From Aurifilum marmelostoma (taxonomy: Eukaryota > Ascomycota > Sordariomycetes > Diaporthales > Cryphonectriaceae): 64,000 nt of DNA. The first letter of the stretch is position 1. Each line of letters begins with the position of its first letter. A program made the translations under genes and the position numbers. Shown piece after piece: positions 46,604-58,731 of the stretch. The notes under the pieces are model-generated. The model was not told where the DNA came from and made no database searches. It was given only the letters and a program-made list of their open reading frames with translations. The stretch covers positions 1,736,001 to 1,800,000 of the forward strand of contig JAMXSV010000024.1 of assembly GCA_027559495.1 (NCBI GenBank), written 5' to 3'.

Positions 46604-49600
46604 ATGGCTGCGAATGGCGCCTCCGACTCCTTTCCCCCAGAGACGATTCTGGCGGCCATGACGACCATGCGCGGCGGGGAGCCGGACAAGAAGAAAGCTG
46701 CGATGGACTATCTCGGCAAATTTCAAAAATCGGTAAGGAGGATCGTCTGTGTTCATAGCTCCTGCTGGGCCGCCGGATTCACATAGCTAACGATATATCG
46801 CTCTCTCTCTCTCTGCTCTGGTCTATAGAATAATGCCTGGACAACAACCCTTACCATCCTCCAATCGAGCGCCGATGCCGAAGCCTCACTGTTCGCCGCA
46901 ACAACGCTGAAAGGAAAGGTACATACTGCGTGGATGGAGAGAGATAGCCATCATCATACTACCCTACATAAGAGCCGGGCTGACTGTTCCGGATCAGATC
47001 ACCTATGACCTCGCCACCCAGGTTCCCGACGGCGACTGGCCTGCTCTCCGTGACCAGCTTCTGCTGCTCCTCAAGAAGTACGCTGCGGGACTCAGGCCGG
47101 TCCGGGTACAGCTCTGTGTCTGCCTGGCCATCCTGGCAATACAGATGAGGACCTGGAAGGATGTTCTGCCCACCGTTGTTGCAGCGCTCGGGAGCGACGT
47201 GCAGAGCCACGCAGCCATCCTGGATTTCCTCAGAGTGCTCCCCGAGGAGGTGACCGAAGGCCGCAAGATTAACCTCTCTGTATGTGGACCGCCAGACGAC
47301 GACTTGACCACCCGTCCCGACGCCACCCTCTGTTGGTAGACCTGAAGGACGGTACAATCTCTAATACGGCTGGAATGACAGGAAGACGAGCTCTCGGAGA
47401 GGACGACCGAGCTCCTGACCGACAACGCTGAGCAGGTCGTCAACATCCTCATCAACTACGCCCAGACATCAGGTTTGTGGATACCTCGCCGAGACACACC
47501 GCAGCAAGAGTTCCTTCTAACGAGCTGACAGAAGCTGCTGCCTGCAACCCACAACTGATGGAATGCATCACCTCATGGCTGCGCGAAGTCCCTATCGCCG
47601 CCGTCGTCGGCTCTGCCCTGCTCAATATCGTCATCAACGCCCTGGCAAGCGACGACTGCCTGGAAGCCGCTGCCGACTGCCTCGGGGCCATGTGCCGTGA
47701 GACGCGAGATGTCGACGACAATGTCGAGACGATCCAGATCCTCCTGCCACGGATAGTCGAGATAAGAGGGCGTATGCAGAAGGCAGCCGATGACGAGGAC
47801 GTGGAGGCCTTCAGGGCTGTCACGCGCCTCTTCGCAGAGGCTGGCGTCTCCTGGGCCGTCATCATCGCCCGCGAGCCAATACACTTCCGGCCCCTGGTGG
47901 AGACCATCCTGGAGTGCTGCGCAAGAGACAAGGACAGAGACGTGATCGGGCACACGTTCACGTTCTGGTACGAGCTGAAGCAGTACGTGGTGCTGGACAA
48001 GTACGTCGAGGCCAGGATGCAGCTCTATGACGTCTTCGCCAAGCTGGTCGATGTCATCCTCAAGCACCTGCAGTACCCCGAATCCGAAAGCGGGAACGAG
48101 CTGGACCTGTTCGACGGAGACCGCGAGGAGGAGGAGAAGTTCCGGGAGTTCAGGCACGAGATGGGCGACACGCTCAAGGACTGCTGCGAGGTGTTGGGCA
48201 TCTCGGACTGCCTGAACAAGGTGCTCGAGGCGATCAAGGTCTGGATGCACAAGTATGCCAGCCAGGCCACGGCGACGTCGGTACCCCACTGGCAGGAGCT
48301 CGAGGCTCCGGTGTTCGGCATGCGCGCCCTGGGCCGGATGGTGGACAGAGACGAGAGCACCGTCCTGCCCCAGCTGATGCCGCTGCTGGTGCAGATGCCG
48401 AACCACGAGAAGCTGCGTTTCGCCACGATCATGGTCTTTGGGCGGTACACCGAGTGGACGGCAGAGCATTCCGAGTTCCTGCAGCCGCAGTTCAACTACA
48501 TTGTCACCTCGTTCCAGGCAGACTCCAAGGAGATCATCAGGGCCGCGGCGGTGGCCATCAAGTATTTCTGTACGGACTGCAGGAGCCTGCTGAGCGACCA
48601 GGTCATCCAGATGCAGACATTCTACGACCAGATCCTCGACAAGCTGCCAGAGATCAGCCAGGAGGAGATCACCGAGGGCGTCGCCAGCGTGGTGGGCGCC
48701 CAGAAGCCCGAGGAGGTCTACAAGCTCCTGAAGCTGTACTGCGACCCGCTGGTCAACAGGCTGATGGCCAAGGCGAACAAGGCGTCGGCCGACGACAAGG
48801 ACGACAAGCTCAAGCTGGCGCTGGCCGGTAAGCTGTTCTCTTTTCTTCATGACGTGTGTACCAAGGAATTCTCGAGGCGACTAACAGCTCATCCCAGATC
48901 ATGTCCAGCTGCTCACGCTGTTCGTCCAGAACGTGGTCCCCATGGTGCCACACGGACAAGAGGACCCGGCAGTCAAGTACTGGCAGGAGGTGTTCCCCGT
49001 GCTGTCGACAGTCATGGACAACTTCCTCAACTTCCCGCCGATCTGCGAACGGATCTGCAGGTGCTGGCGGCACATGGTCATCTCGTACCGGACGGGCATC
49101 ACACCCCTGCTGCCGCAGCTGGCCAACAAGCTCGCAGAGGGATTCGCGGCGTCGAAGCAGGGGGCGTTCCTCTGGGCATCCAGCGCGATACTGCGAGAGT
49201 TCTCCGAGGACCGCGACCACATCGACCCGAGCATCCCGGAGAACATCTACAAGTTCTTTGAGAACCAGGCGACCAACGTGCTCCGGTTCATGAGCGACAT
49301 AGCGGCCAACGAGCTGCCGGATATAGTGGAGGACTTCTACCGGCTCCTGACGGACGCGCTCCTGTACTACCCGCAAAAGCTGATCCTGTCGCCGCTCCTG
49401 GCCCCCATCCTGCAGGCCGCGGTGTCTTCCCTGAACTCGCTGGAGCAGCGCGACCCCCTGACGGCGACGCTGCACTTCCTGCGGGACCTGCTGAGCTACG
49501 GAGGGGCGAACCCGGCGTCGTCGAACCTGCAGCTGGGCCCGGTGGCGCAGCAGACGCAGGCGGCCGTGAAGCAGCTGCTGGCGGCGGAGGGCGAACCACT

Positions 49601-49939
49601 GGTCAAGGCCATCCTGGCGGGCATGATGATGACGTTCCCCCGGGACTGCTTTGCGGACGGCAGCGGGGTGCTGCTGGAGCTCTTTGCGCTCCTCCCGGGG
49701 CAGACGACGACGTGGGTGGAGAGCACGCTCAAGCTGGCACCCGCAGGCACGGTCACGCCGGTGGAGGCGTCGCGGCTCATCGGCAAGATCAAGGAGAAGC
49801 TGTCGGCGCCCGACGAGGGGGGCTGAGACAGGTCAGGGTGCTGCTCCAGGACTTTACGAACACGTACCGGCGGCGGCACGTGGCCCCTCGAGACGGGCTC
49901 GGCCTGATGGAGGGCAAGAGGTTCCACTTTGACGGGTAG
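46604..49939 (+). CDS. MTR10: Importin-beta family nuclear import receptor Mtr10/transportin-SR (homopolymer frameshift)
   Basis: Karyopherin importing SR-type RNA-binding proteins and acting in tRNA and mRNA export cycles; shuttles through nuclear pores. Exons: 46604-46732, 46829-46918, 46998-47279, 47382-47472, 47532-48827, 48898-49939. The N-terminal importin repeat includes MDYLGKFQKSNNAWTTTLTI and LFAATTLKGKITYDL. HEAT repeats fill the rest, with an acidic stretch (ELDLFDGDREEEEKF) near the middle. In the frame as given, translation stops at 49824-49826 after APDEGG (938 aa). One more G in the G6 run at 49817-49822 continues with LLQDFTNTYRRRHVAPRDGL and ends KRFHFDG at 49939 (976 aa), the C-terminus I expect for this family. 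I therefore place the end at 49939 and regard the shift as a likely sequence error. Confidence 0.93.
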
Positions 49940-51629
49940 AGAGAAAGACGGCGATGGCGCGATGAGTAAGTAGTTTAGTATATCAAGGACACTCGACACC
50001 GAAACCAAAGATATCGGCCAAAGAAAGGGTTGTGGAAAATTCAACAGAAGAGGATATTGGTGCCGAGTGCTTCACATCTAGATACCAAGAGAGCGACCCA
50101 AACTACCGGTTCAATGGAGGGGGAGAGGAGGGGGGGTGTTTGTCTGTTCACAAGTGAGGCTTGCTCGGCGGAATTTATTGGTGAGGATGGCCAGGACTTT
50201 TGAATGAGTTGGCTGACCACAAGCAGGTGGTCTTGTACCGATGTAGCCTGGCCAAGCATGGGGCGGGAATCACCAGGACGATCTGTCGATAGTAGACAAG
50301 GAGGGCACTTTTTTTTTTTTTTGGGGAGCGAGATTTTGTGGGCGCGGACAGAAAAGGACAAAAGATGGGTTAGAAATTGGGCAGATTGTAGGGTGAATGA
50401 AGTGCGTGCCCAGCTTAGGTGCCCGCCCCTGTCAAGGCCATCAACAGCAGAGAGGTGCGGTCAGCCCTCGAGATGTGGGCAGAGACCTGAGAAGGACAGA
50501 TCCAGCGATATCGTCCGGCTTGAACATGTCAGTCGAGCAGACCTGGGAGGAAGACGACGGAGGAGTTATCTCAGGGCGCCGTCTTCAACCCAGGTACTCA
50601 CTCGTTGGTGTGTTCTGGCATAGCAATCCAGTGCCATTCCAACGTGAGTTGTTCTTGGATGGTCTGTGGCGTATATATGTTGAAGCAGCATTTGTGTTGG
50701 CCAGACCAGGCCAGGAAGAAGAATGGGTAGATGGATGGATGGATAGGTGTGGCCTGCATTCATTCACTCCACCTTGTGACCTTGACAGCTGGCTAATCCC
50801 CTCTAGTAGGAGGAGGAGGGAGAGGAAGAAGAGGAAGCGTTGGGTCGAGGACGCCGTTTTAGCCGTATCAGACCCAACAAGATTACCCGAACGGGAGAGC
50901 CAGACCCATGCTGTTGGTTTGTATAGTGTCCCGACAGGAGAGGGCGGCCAAGAATTCTATCGGAGGGGGACCTGGTACTTATTCTTCCGGCTCATTACTG
51001 TAGCAATATATATAGTATGTAGTAGTTAGTGGTGGTATCTATCTACGTAATTCATGCAGTGCATCGCAGTGCATCGCAGTGCATCGCAGTGACCCCTTCT
51101 TCCCCCACCCCCCCCCCTGCTCTCCTTTTTTTCTTCTTCTCTTCTTCTTCTTCTTCCCCTGCTCGTAACAGTGGAGATTTGGACGAATGCACTACAGCAG
51201 CTGGGGGAGAAGAAGCCGCCGCGATGATGCGGATGGTCTGATTAGATATGCCAACTGTCCCCCTCCGTCTCTTGACTCTTCTTCTATGACGGCTACACGA
51301 AAACCTTCATCCAGCTGCAATCATAATATGCTTCCAATACCACCACAGTGCGACTGTTTCAAAAGTCTAGCACCTGCCCTCTTGTTTCCCCCCTCTCCTG
51401 GTCTACACGAGGTCTGGACAGGACTGTGCGCTGCTGGTGCTGCTGGTGCTGCTGCGTTGCAGTGCTACGTCTCAGTGCTACGTCTCCTCTTGCGTTTCAT
51501 GTTTAACCTTTTCTAATATTCCACGTCTGATTTGACGACACCCCTCTCCTGTTCCTTTCCTCCCCCGGATCATCACCACCACCAGCAATCATTCATTCCT
51601 ATATCGATTATTCACCACACACACACACC
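49940..51629. other. Intergenic, no firm gene
   Basis: About 1.7 kb between MTR10 and the P450. It contains a T15 run at 50310-50324, a tandem decamer at 51061-51090 and a C/T-rich, CA-rich P450 leader. A 210-codon ATG frame (50397-51029) has no motif I know and I do not call it. Confidence 0.5.
51061..51090. repeat. Tandem decamer GCATCGCAGT, three copies
   Basis: Three perfect head-to-tail copies of a 10-bp unit, preceded by a partial copy (GCAGT), about 540 bases before the P450 start. The period is close to one helical turn, so identical sites would face the same side of the DNA. Confidence 0.9.
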
Positions 51630-52014
51630 ATGGCCATCCTCCCAAACCCCTCCACCATCCTCCTCGCCCTCCTCGCGCTGTACCTCGCCCAGCGCGCCCT
51701 CGGCGCCTACCGCAACTACCTCGCCGCCAGCCGCACCGGCCTCCCCGTCTGGGTGCACCCCTTTGGCGTCGCCTCGCCCGCCTGGATCCTCTTCGGCGGC
51801 GTCTTCCGGCGGGTGTTTGGGCGGTTCGGCTGGGTGCACCGCATCGACAGCGGCTGGAACCAGCGGCAGAAGCTGCGGCCGTACGAGGAGCTGGGGTCCA
51901 GGGCGTTCTGGATCGTGACGCCGGATTATAAGGAGCTTTTTGGTGAGTGGGGAGTGAGATTTTATTTATTGGTTTTTTTTTTTTTCATTTCCGCAGTGCA
52001 TCTTGATGTGGTCG

Positions 52015-52057
<43 letters not shown>

Positions 52058-53133
52058 CCCACGTCTTACCATCTACTGTGTCTATCCCTGCTGTCCTTCT
52101 CCTCCCGAGCTCATAATCTCACCTCCTCAGTCGCCGACCCTCTCGCCTGTGAGGACGTTCTCAAGCGCTGCCGCGTCGAGTTCAAAAAGAACCCAAAGCA
52201 GTACACCCTGCTCGACATCTACGGCCTCAACGTCGTCACCGCCAACGGCAAGGCATGGGAGCGCCACCGCCGCATCACCGCCCCGCCCTTCAACGAGCGC
52301 GTCTCCCAGACCGTGTGGGACGAGTCGGCGCGCCAGGCCGAGGCCGCGCGCAGGGCCTGGCTGGACACGTCCCGGGCCGGGGGCCACGTGACGACCACGC
52401 CCGAGGACGCCACGCGCATCGCCTTCAACGTGCTCAGCACGGCCGGGTTCGGCATCAGCTTCGGCTTCGACGACGTCTGCGCCGACGAGGAGGAGGAGGA
52501 GGAGGAGGAGGAGGACGGCAACGCCCACCACATGCGCTACCGCCAGGCGCTCTTCACCCTCCTCGGCGACATGGGCTCCTTCATCGCCTGGATCCTGCTG
52601 CGGCGCCTGGGCTGGCCCGAGGCGGCCATGTGGGGCGGCATCAAGGCCATCGGCACCTCCAAGCACGAGTACGGCTCGTACCTGCACCAGATGATCCGGG
52701 ACGAGCGCGAGGAGATCCGGAGGAACGGGTGGTCCGCGGCGTCTGGCGGGGGCGGGGGCGGGGGCGACAAGAGGGCGGCCACGCTCATGAGCTCGCTGAT
52801 CAGGGTGTCCGACCAGGGGCCCGCCGCGGGCGATGCCGACGCCGACACCGCCGGGCCGGCCAAGCGAGACGACGGCGGGCCCGCCCTGACGGACGATGAG
52901 GTCGCCGGGAACATGTTCATCCTCAACATCGCCGGGCACGACACCACCGCCAGTGCCCTCAGCTTTGCCATCACGCTGCTGGCCATCGACCCGGAGTGGC
53001 AGGAGTGGCTGGCCGAGGAGATCGACGCCGTCGTCAGGGAGGACCAGTCGTCGCTCAAGTACGCCGCCGTCTTTCCCAAGCTTCACAGGTGTCTTGCCAC
53101 CATGGTACGTCTTCCCTCCAGAAAAGGAAAAAA

Positions 53134-53182
<49 letters not shown>

Positions 53183-53807
53183 ACTCACCACCACCCTCTT
53201 GCTGACCTCCCCAAGTACGAGGTACTGCGGATGTACGGCCCAGTCCCCGTCACCCCGCGCTGGACAGCCCAGGTCTTCCACAGCCTCACCATTGAAGGCA
53301 AGGAGTACATCATCCCCCCAGACACCGACATAAAGCTCGACTTCGTGTCCCTACACCACGACAGGAACGCCTGGGGCGACGACGCTGAAAAGTTCCGCCC
53401 GGACCGCTGGATCCCGAGCACCACCACCACCTCCTCGGCCCAAGCAGCAGCCGCCTCCAACTCCTCCTCCACCTCCACCACCACCACCACCGACAAGCCC
53501 AGCGTCGGCACCTACGACTGGCAGTCCGAGTCCCTCGTCACCCCCGCCACAGGCACCTTTTTGCCCTGGACGAGCGGCCCCCGCGTCTGCCCCGGCAAGA
53601 AGTTCTCCCAGGTCGAGTTCACGAGCGTCCTCCTGCGCCTGTTCCGGGGCGGTGCGCGGGTCCGCATCGCCGAGGAGGAGGGGGGAGTCGCCTGAGGAGG
53701 CTCGGGCTCGGGCCCTGCGGATCGCTGGGGATCCAGAAGTCTCCATCACGCTCAAGCTGAGGAGGAGTGAGAAGATTGGTCTGAAGTGGTATGTGAAGGA
53801 GGACTGA
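51630..53807 (+). CDS. Cytochrome P450 monooxygenase (homopolymer frameshift near the C-terminus)
   Basis: Microsomal-type P450 with an N-terminal membrane anchor (STILLALLALYLAQRAL), probably in the ER facing the cytosol. Exons 51630-51942, 52131-53104, 53216-53807. I-helix oxygen-binding motif AGHDTTAS; K-helix ExxR as YEVLRMYG, just after intron 2; PxRW-like FRPDRWIPS; heme loop FLPWTSGPRVCPGKKFSQVE with the Cys ligand. A Glu run and Gly-rich or Ser/Thr-rich inserts enlarge loops. In the frame as given the protein stops at 53693-53695 (588 aa). One G fewer in the G6 run at 53680-53685 continues with EEARARALRIAG and VSITLKLRRSEKIGLKWY to a stop at 53805-53807 (625 aa); this looks like the normal last beta sheet. 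The family number and substrate are unknown and no partner pathway genes are adjacent. Confidence 0.9.
52019..52052 (+). repeat. (CT)17 tract in P450 intron 1
   Basis: Pure CT dinucleotide run inside the 188-nt first intron. It is the reverse complement of the GA run in intron 2. Confidence 0.95.
53142..53178 (+). repeat. (AG)18 tract in P450 intron 2
   Basis: Pure AG run, preceded by a poly-A run, inside the 111-nt second intron and upstream of its GCTGACC branch region. Confidence 0.95.
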
Positions 53808-54249
53808 GGTGTGAGGAAATCGAGATGAGAAGGGGAGGGAGAGAAGAAAAAAAAAAAGGGGGGGGGGGGGAGAGTATCCAGATTGTCAAATTGTTGCAGA
53901 TAAGTCTAGGGCCTGTAATTGATTGAGTAGATGGCTAGGTATTCTTGCTGCTTCGACGGTTCAATACTATTCACCTCTACAGACGCCACTTTCATAGCAG
54001 ATTCAGGAGCCGAGATGACGACTGACCCGCTCTTCTCTTCCTGGATTTAATATCGGCCCAGTGTGAATATAACAGCTGGATGTCTTCTCTTATCTTCTGC
54101 TGGACTTGATCGTTACTACCATGGTATTCTCGTCTCTCTTGTCTACATTCAAAATCTTTGTTTTTTCATCTTCGTTTCTTTCTCGCGGGGTTCGCGCAAA
54201 AGAGTTCCAAGGGGAGAACTGATCAGAGAGCTTACGCCCCATCCGTGTC
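53808..54249. other. Convergent intergenic region
   Basis: 3' flanks of P450 (+) and prolyl-tRNA synthetase (-), with an A12/G12 run at 53847-53870. No gene is seen. Confidence 0.6.
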
Positions 54250-56337
54250 CTAATAGCTCCTGCCGAACTGGACCCAGGACTCGGCGAGCTTGCCGCACGT
54301 GGGATTCAGGCACTTGGTCTCGCCCTTGACCAGCCCCTCCTCTGGCTGCTCAAAGGGGATGCACAGGCTCTTCATGCCCATGCGCTCGTTGCCGTGCTCG
54401 TCCTTGCTCTTGGTCGTGTCCTTGATCTTCTCCTCGCAGTCGGGGGCCAGGCAGAAGGGGATGAGGACGACGTTCTTGGCATCAAGCGCCGGGACGACCT
54501 TGTCCCACTCGGTGACCTGGATCCGGTGCGCCTTGTAGGCGGCGTCGGCCTTGTTGTATAGGTCTTGCTGGATCGTCTCGAGCAGCTCGGGAACCTTGGT
54601 CGCCATCTCGGCGATGGGGATCGTGCCCTTCTCGCCAGTGTCGCGGCGTGCGTAGCTGATCACGTCCTTCTCCATGTCCTTGGGGCTGTACAGTATTTTC
54701 GAGTTAGTAATCTGTGATAGCGGGGGATCATCAGGTTCCGAGAACAGCACGGGGTCCGGCTTACCCAAACTCGACCCGCAGGGGAACGCCCTTGAGCTCC
54801 CAGTCGTTGAACTTCCATGGGGGCGTGTAGCCATCCCGGGTGTCGACATCGCAGCGAACACCGGCCTTCTTGAGGTCGACCGCCAGCTGCTCCACCTTCT
54901 CTCCGTGCTTCTGCTTGACCTCGTCGGTGGTCTTTGCGGTGATGCCCAGCGGGATGATGATGACCTGGAGCTTGGCAATCCGAGGAGGGAGGACGAGGCC
55001 CTTGTCGTCACCGTGGATCATGACCATGACACCGATCACTCGGGTCGACAGACCCCACGAGTTCTGCCAGACGTTGAGATGCTTGCCCTTCTCAGAAGGA
55101 TCCTCCACCGTGATGTCGAACCTGGCTCCGGGTCAGACGCTCCATCTCAGTAATGAAGATTCCACGAGATTTTGGCCAGACAGACTCACATCTTGCTAAA
55201 GTTTTGGCCCAGGCAGTGGGACGTCGCACCCTGAATGCCACGGCCGTTGGATGGGATGTAGCCCTCGACTGTGGTCGTGTAGTAACCACCAGCAAACTTC
55301 TCGTTCTCGGTCTTCCTGCCCCGGACGACAGGCACGGCCAGCAGCTGCTCATAGACACCAGCGTACAGCTCGAGGATCTCCAGGACCTCCTGGCCAGCCA
55401 GCTCCTCGGTCAGGTGTGCGGTGTGGCCCTCCTGCCACATGAACTCTCTGGCACGGAGGAAGGGGGTGGTCTGCTTGGCCTCCCACCGCACGACCGAGTT
55501 CCACTGGTTGAGACGGAAGGGCAGATCGCGATGGCTGCGGATCCATTTGGCGTAGTAGGGGTACATGACGGCCTCGGACGTTGGGCGGACGGCCACAGGA
55601 ACCTAATGACGAAGGTGTAAGCTGACTGGAGGACTCGAGCAGGAAGAAATGTGCAGACCTCAAGATCCTTATCACCCCTAGAAAATGTCAGCGAATTGAT
55701 GCGAAAATCGTAATCTACGACGGATCCTATAGTAACTCACGCTTTCGTGACCCAGGCCAGCTCGGGGGCGAAACCCTCGACGTGATCTATGTGCAGGCAT
55801 GAGCATGATTGACACACAATCAGAGTTCAAAGCAATGGTAGCGCTCACCCTTCTCCTTCTCGAGGGATTTCGAGGAGAGAAACATGGGGAAGCTGGTCTC
55901 CTCCACACCCATTGCCTCGATCCTCTCCTGGAACCACTTGCGAATAACGTTCCAGATGTACATGCTTGCAGGACGCATGATAAAGAAGCCAGAGATCTTG
56001 TGGGGACATATCAGTCAGCCTCGAGACAGAACAAGTGGAGAAGGCACAGGCGCATATGGACGTGGTGACATGGTATCTGCAGCATACCTCGTTGTAGTAC
56101 TCGATCATCTCGGCCTTCAAGACGACCTCCTGATACCATGTAGGGAAGTCGACCTCCTTCTTGGTCGTAATACCGATAATGTCATCCGTCTTCTTGCCCT
56201 GGCCGACAGCGAGGGTCGCCTGTTTGGCAGCTTTGGCAGCCTTGTCGGCGGCCATCTTGGCGGCTTTCTCTGCCTTCTTTATGGCCGACTTGGACTGCTC
56301 AGCAGGAGCAGGAGGAGGAGGAGGGGGCGTCCGCCAT
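54250..56337 (-). CDS. Prolyl-tRNA synthetase, eukaryote/archaeal type (N-terminal homopolymer shift)
   Basis: Class II aminoacyl-tRNA synthetase charging tRNA-Pro. Seven coding exons (minus strand): 56337-56088, 55996-55849, 55786-55741, 55677-55659, 55602-55190, 55121-54765, 54685-54250. Exon 4 is only 19 nt. Motif 1 region is FFIMRPASMYIWNVIRKWFQ; motif 2 is VRPTSEAVMYPYYAKWI followed by RLNQWNSVVRWE; motif 3 lies near GATSHCLGQNFSKMFDITVE. The anticodon-binding domain is followed by the zinc-binding tail with CLAPDCEEK and CLNPTCGKL, ending FGRSY, the conserved terminal Tyr of this type. There is no YbaK editing domain. The ATG at 56255 gives 528 aa without any correction. From the better ATG at 56337, one C fewer in the C5 run (plus-strand G5, 56323-56327) gives a Pro/Ala-rich, then Lys/Ala-rich coiled N-terminus and 555 aa. 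It diverges from CCT1. Confidence 0.94.
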
Positions 56338-56965
56338 CTTGAATTGGTGCCTGATGCTCAGGATGAAGAAGAGTCCTGTGAAGGGAGGGAGGGGGGAGAG
56401 AGGCGGAGAGGGTGGCAGAAGAGACGGAAAAGTAAATGATGGACTGAAACAGAGGAAAAGAAAGATCGTGGCAACAATGTACTTGTGTGTCACACGGCAC
56501 GCGAGACAAGACGAAGTTGACCAGAAACAACCTTTGTGTGTGTGCGGGTTATGACTGATACGCCGTGGGCAGTGATAAATTTGGGCCTCCCAACAAGGAG
56601 AATGTCATGGTGAATTTCCGGCCGAGTGCCCCTCACCGAAAGCTTTGGAGGGGCAGGTTGGGCAGGTGGGGTGGGGTACTGCCACTACTGTACACCCGCT
56701 AGCCAGCTGCAGCCAATTACAGCAGCAGCCACGCGCTTCTGGGGAGGGCCCTCCCCTGGCCTGAAAAGTTGGTAATCGCGACTCAAGCTCACGTCCCACC
56801 AGGCAGCTTGCCCCGTCACTCACTGCCCAGCGGAACGTGTGCACAGCGTGTTCGGTCTCCCCTTTTCCCATCTCGACTCTCGAGCTCGCACCCAGCTTAC
56901 ACCCACATAGGCGACATTGAACGTTGTCTCGGTCATTCGTCTCGACAAGCAGCTACCCTGTCGAT
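56338..56965. promoter_or_regulatory. Divergent promoter region prolyl-tRNA synthetase / CCT1
   Basis: About 630 bases between two constitutive translation and folding genes. No gene and no long microsatellite; a GGCAGGTTGGGCAGGTGGGG-like G-rich patch lies near 56652. Specific sites are not assigned. Confidence 0.6.
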
Positions 56966-58731
56966 ATGGCGTCCATGTTCGAGCAGCCGCGGGAGGGCAC
57001 GCTGTTCCTGGGCGGACAGAAGATTTCTGGAGCAGACATCCGTGACCAGAATGGTAAGCAGAGTGCAGCTTTCTATGGAATATCCAGGCGGTCTTCTCTA
57101 ACGGATCTTCAACAGTGGTTGCCACACAGGCTATAGCAAATGTTGTCAAGAGCTCGTTCGGCCCCAGCGGCCTCGACAAGATGATGGTGGACGACATAGG
57201 AGACGTGACGGTCACCAACGACGGCGCGACGATCCTCAGCCTTCTCGACGTCGAGCACCCCGCCGGCAAGATCCTGGTCGACCTGGCCCAACAACAGGAC
57301 AAGGAGGTCGGTGACGGCACCACCTCGGTGGTGCTCATCGCCGCCGAGCTCCTCCGGCGGGCGAACGAGCTGATGAAGAACCGGATACACCCCACGACCA
57401 TCATCACGGGCTACCGCCTGGCCATGCGCGAGGCTATCAAGTACATGAGCGAGAACGTCAGCATCAAGGTCGAGAAGCTCGGGCGGGAGTCGCTCCTCAA
57501 CATCGCCAAGACCTCCATGTCGTCCAAAATCATCGGCGCCGACTCCAACTTCTTCGCCAACATGGTGGTCGATGCCATCCAGGCCGTCAAGACGACCAAC
57601 AACAGGAACGAGACCAAGTATCCCGTCAAGGCGGTCAACATCCTCAAGGCACACGGCAAGAGCTCGCTGGAGTCCATACTGGTCAAGGGATACGCGCTGA
57701 ACTGCACCGTCGCCTCGCAGGCCATGAAGACGCACGTCAAGGACGCCAAGATCGCCGTGCTGGACATGAACCTGCAGAAGGAGCGCATGAAGCTGGGCGT
57801 GCAGATCACGGTGGACGACCCCCAGCAGCTGGAGCAGATCCGCGCGAGGGAGTCCGGCATGATCATCGAGCGGGTGGAGATGATCCTGAAGGCGGGCGCC
57901 AACGTCGTCCTGACTACCAAGGGCATTGACGACCTGTGCCTCAAGCTGTTCATCGAGAAGGGCGCCATGGCGGTCCGGAGGTGCAAGAAGGAGGACCTGC
58001 GGCGGATAGCCAAGGCGACCGGGGCCACGCTGCTGAGCACCCTGTCCGACCTGAACGGCGATGAGAAGTTCGACCCCTCGTACCTCGGCCACGCCGAGGA
58101 GGTGGTGCAGGAGCGCATCTCGGACGACGAGTGCATCTTGGTCAAGGGCACCAAGACACACTCGTCGGCATCACTGATCCTGCGGGGCCCCAACGAGTTC
58201 ACCCTGGACGAGATGGAGCGGTCCATCCACGACTCCCTGATGGCCGTCAAGCGCACCCTGGAGAGCGGGAGCATCGTCCCGGGCGGCGGCGCCGTCGAGA
58301 CGGCCCTGCACATCTACTTGGAGGAGTTTGCCGGCACTGTCGGCTCCAGGGAGCAGCTGGCCATCGGCGAGTTCGCCCAGGCCCTCATGGTCATCCCCAA
58401 GACCCTCGCGGTGAACGCTGCCAAGGACGCCTCAGAACTGGTGGCCCAGCTGCGGTCGCGCCACGCCCTGTCACAACGGATCGCCGAGGGGGACGCCAGC
58501 GAGGACGAGAAGACGGTGGCCAAGAAGAAGGGCTACAAGAACTACGGACTGGACCTGATGAAGGGCAAGGTCGTCGACGAGATCAAGGCCGGCGTGCTGG
58601 AGCCGAGCATGAGCAAGGTGCGGCAGCTCAAGAGCGCGGTGGAGGCATGCATAGCAATATTGAGAATCGACACCCTCGTAAAACTGGATCCGGAGCAGAG
58701 GGGGGAGGAGGATGATGGACACGGCCACTGA
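56966..58731 (+). CDS. CCT1: T-complex protein 1 subunit alpha (CCT1)
   Basis: Alpha subunit of the cytosolic chaperonin CCT/TRiC, which folds actin, tubulin and many WD40 proteins using ATP. Exons 56966-57053 and 57116-58731 (62-nt intron); 567 aa, the usual length. Signatures: VKSSFGPSGLDKMMVDDIGD, TVTNDGATILSLLDVEHPA, GDGTTSVVLIAAELL (nucleotide-binding GDGTT), IHPTTIITGYRLAM, the TKGIDDLCLKLFIEKGAMA loop, SIVPGGGAVETAL and a Gly/Glu/Asp-rich tail ending GHGH. IRARESGMIIERVEMILKAG is characteristic of CCT1 among the paralogues. Its first intron is close to the start, as is common in fungal CCT genes. No frame problem is seen. Confidence 0.96.

Noticed and set aside
50397..51029. 210-codon plus-strand ATG frame
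   Set aside because: No recognised motif, no splice or promoter support, and composition that drifts along its length; noted but not called as a gene.
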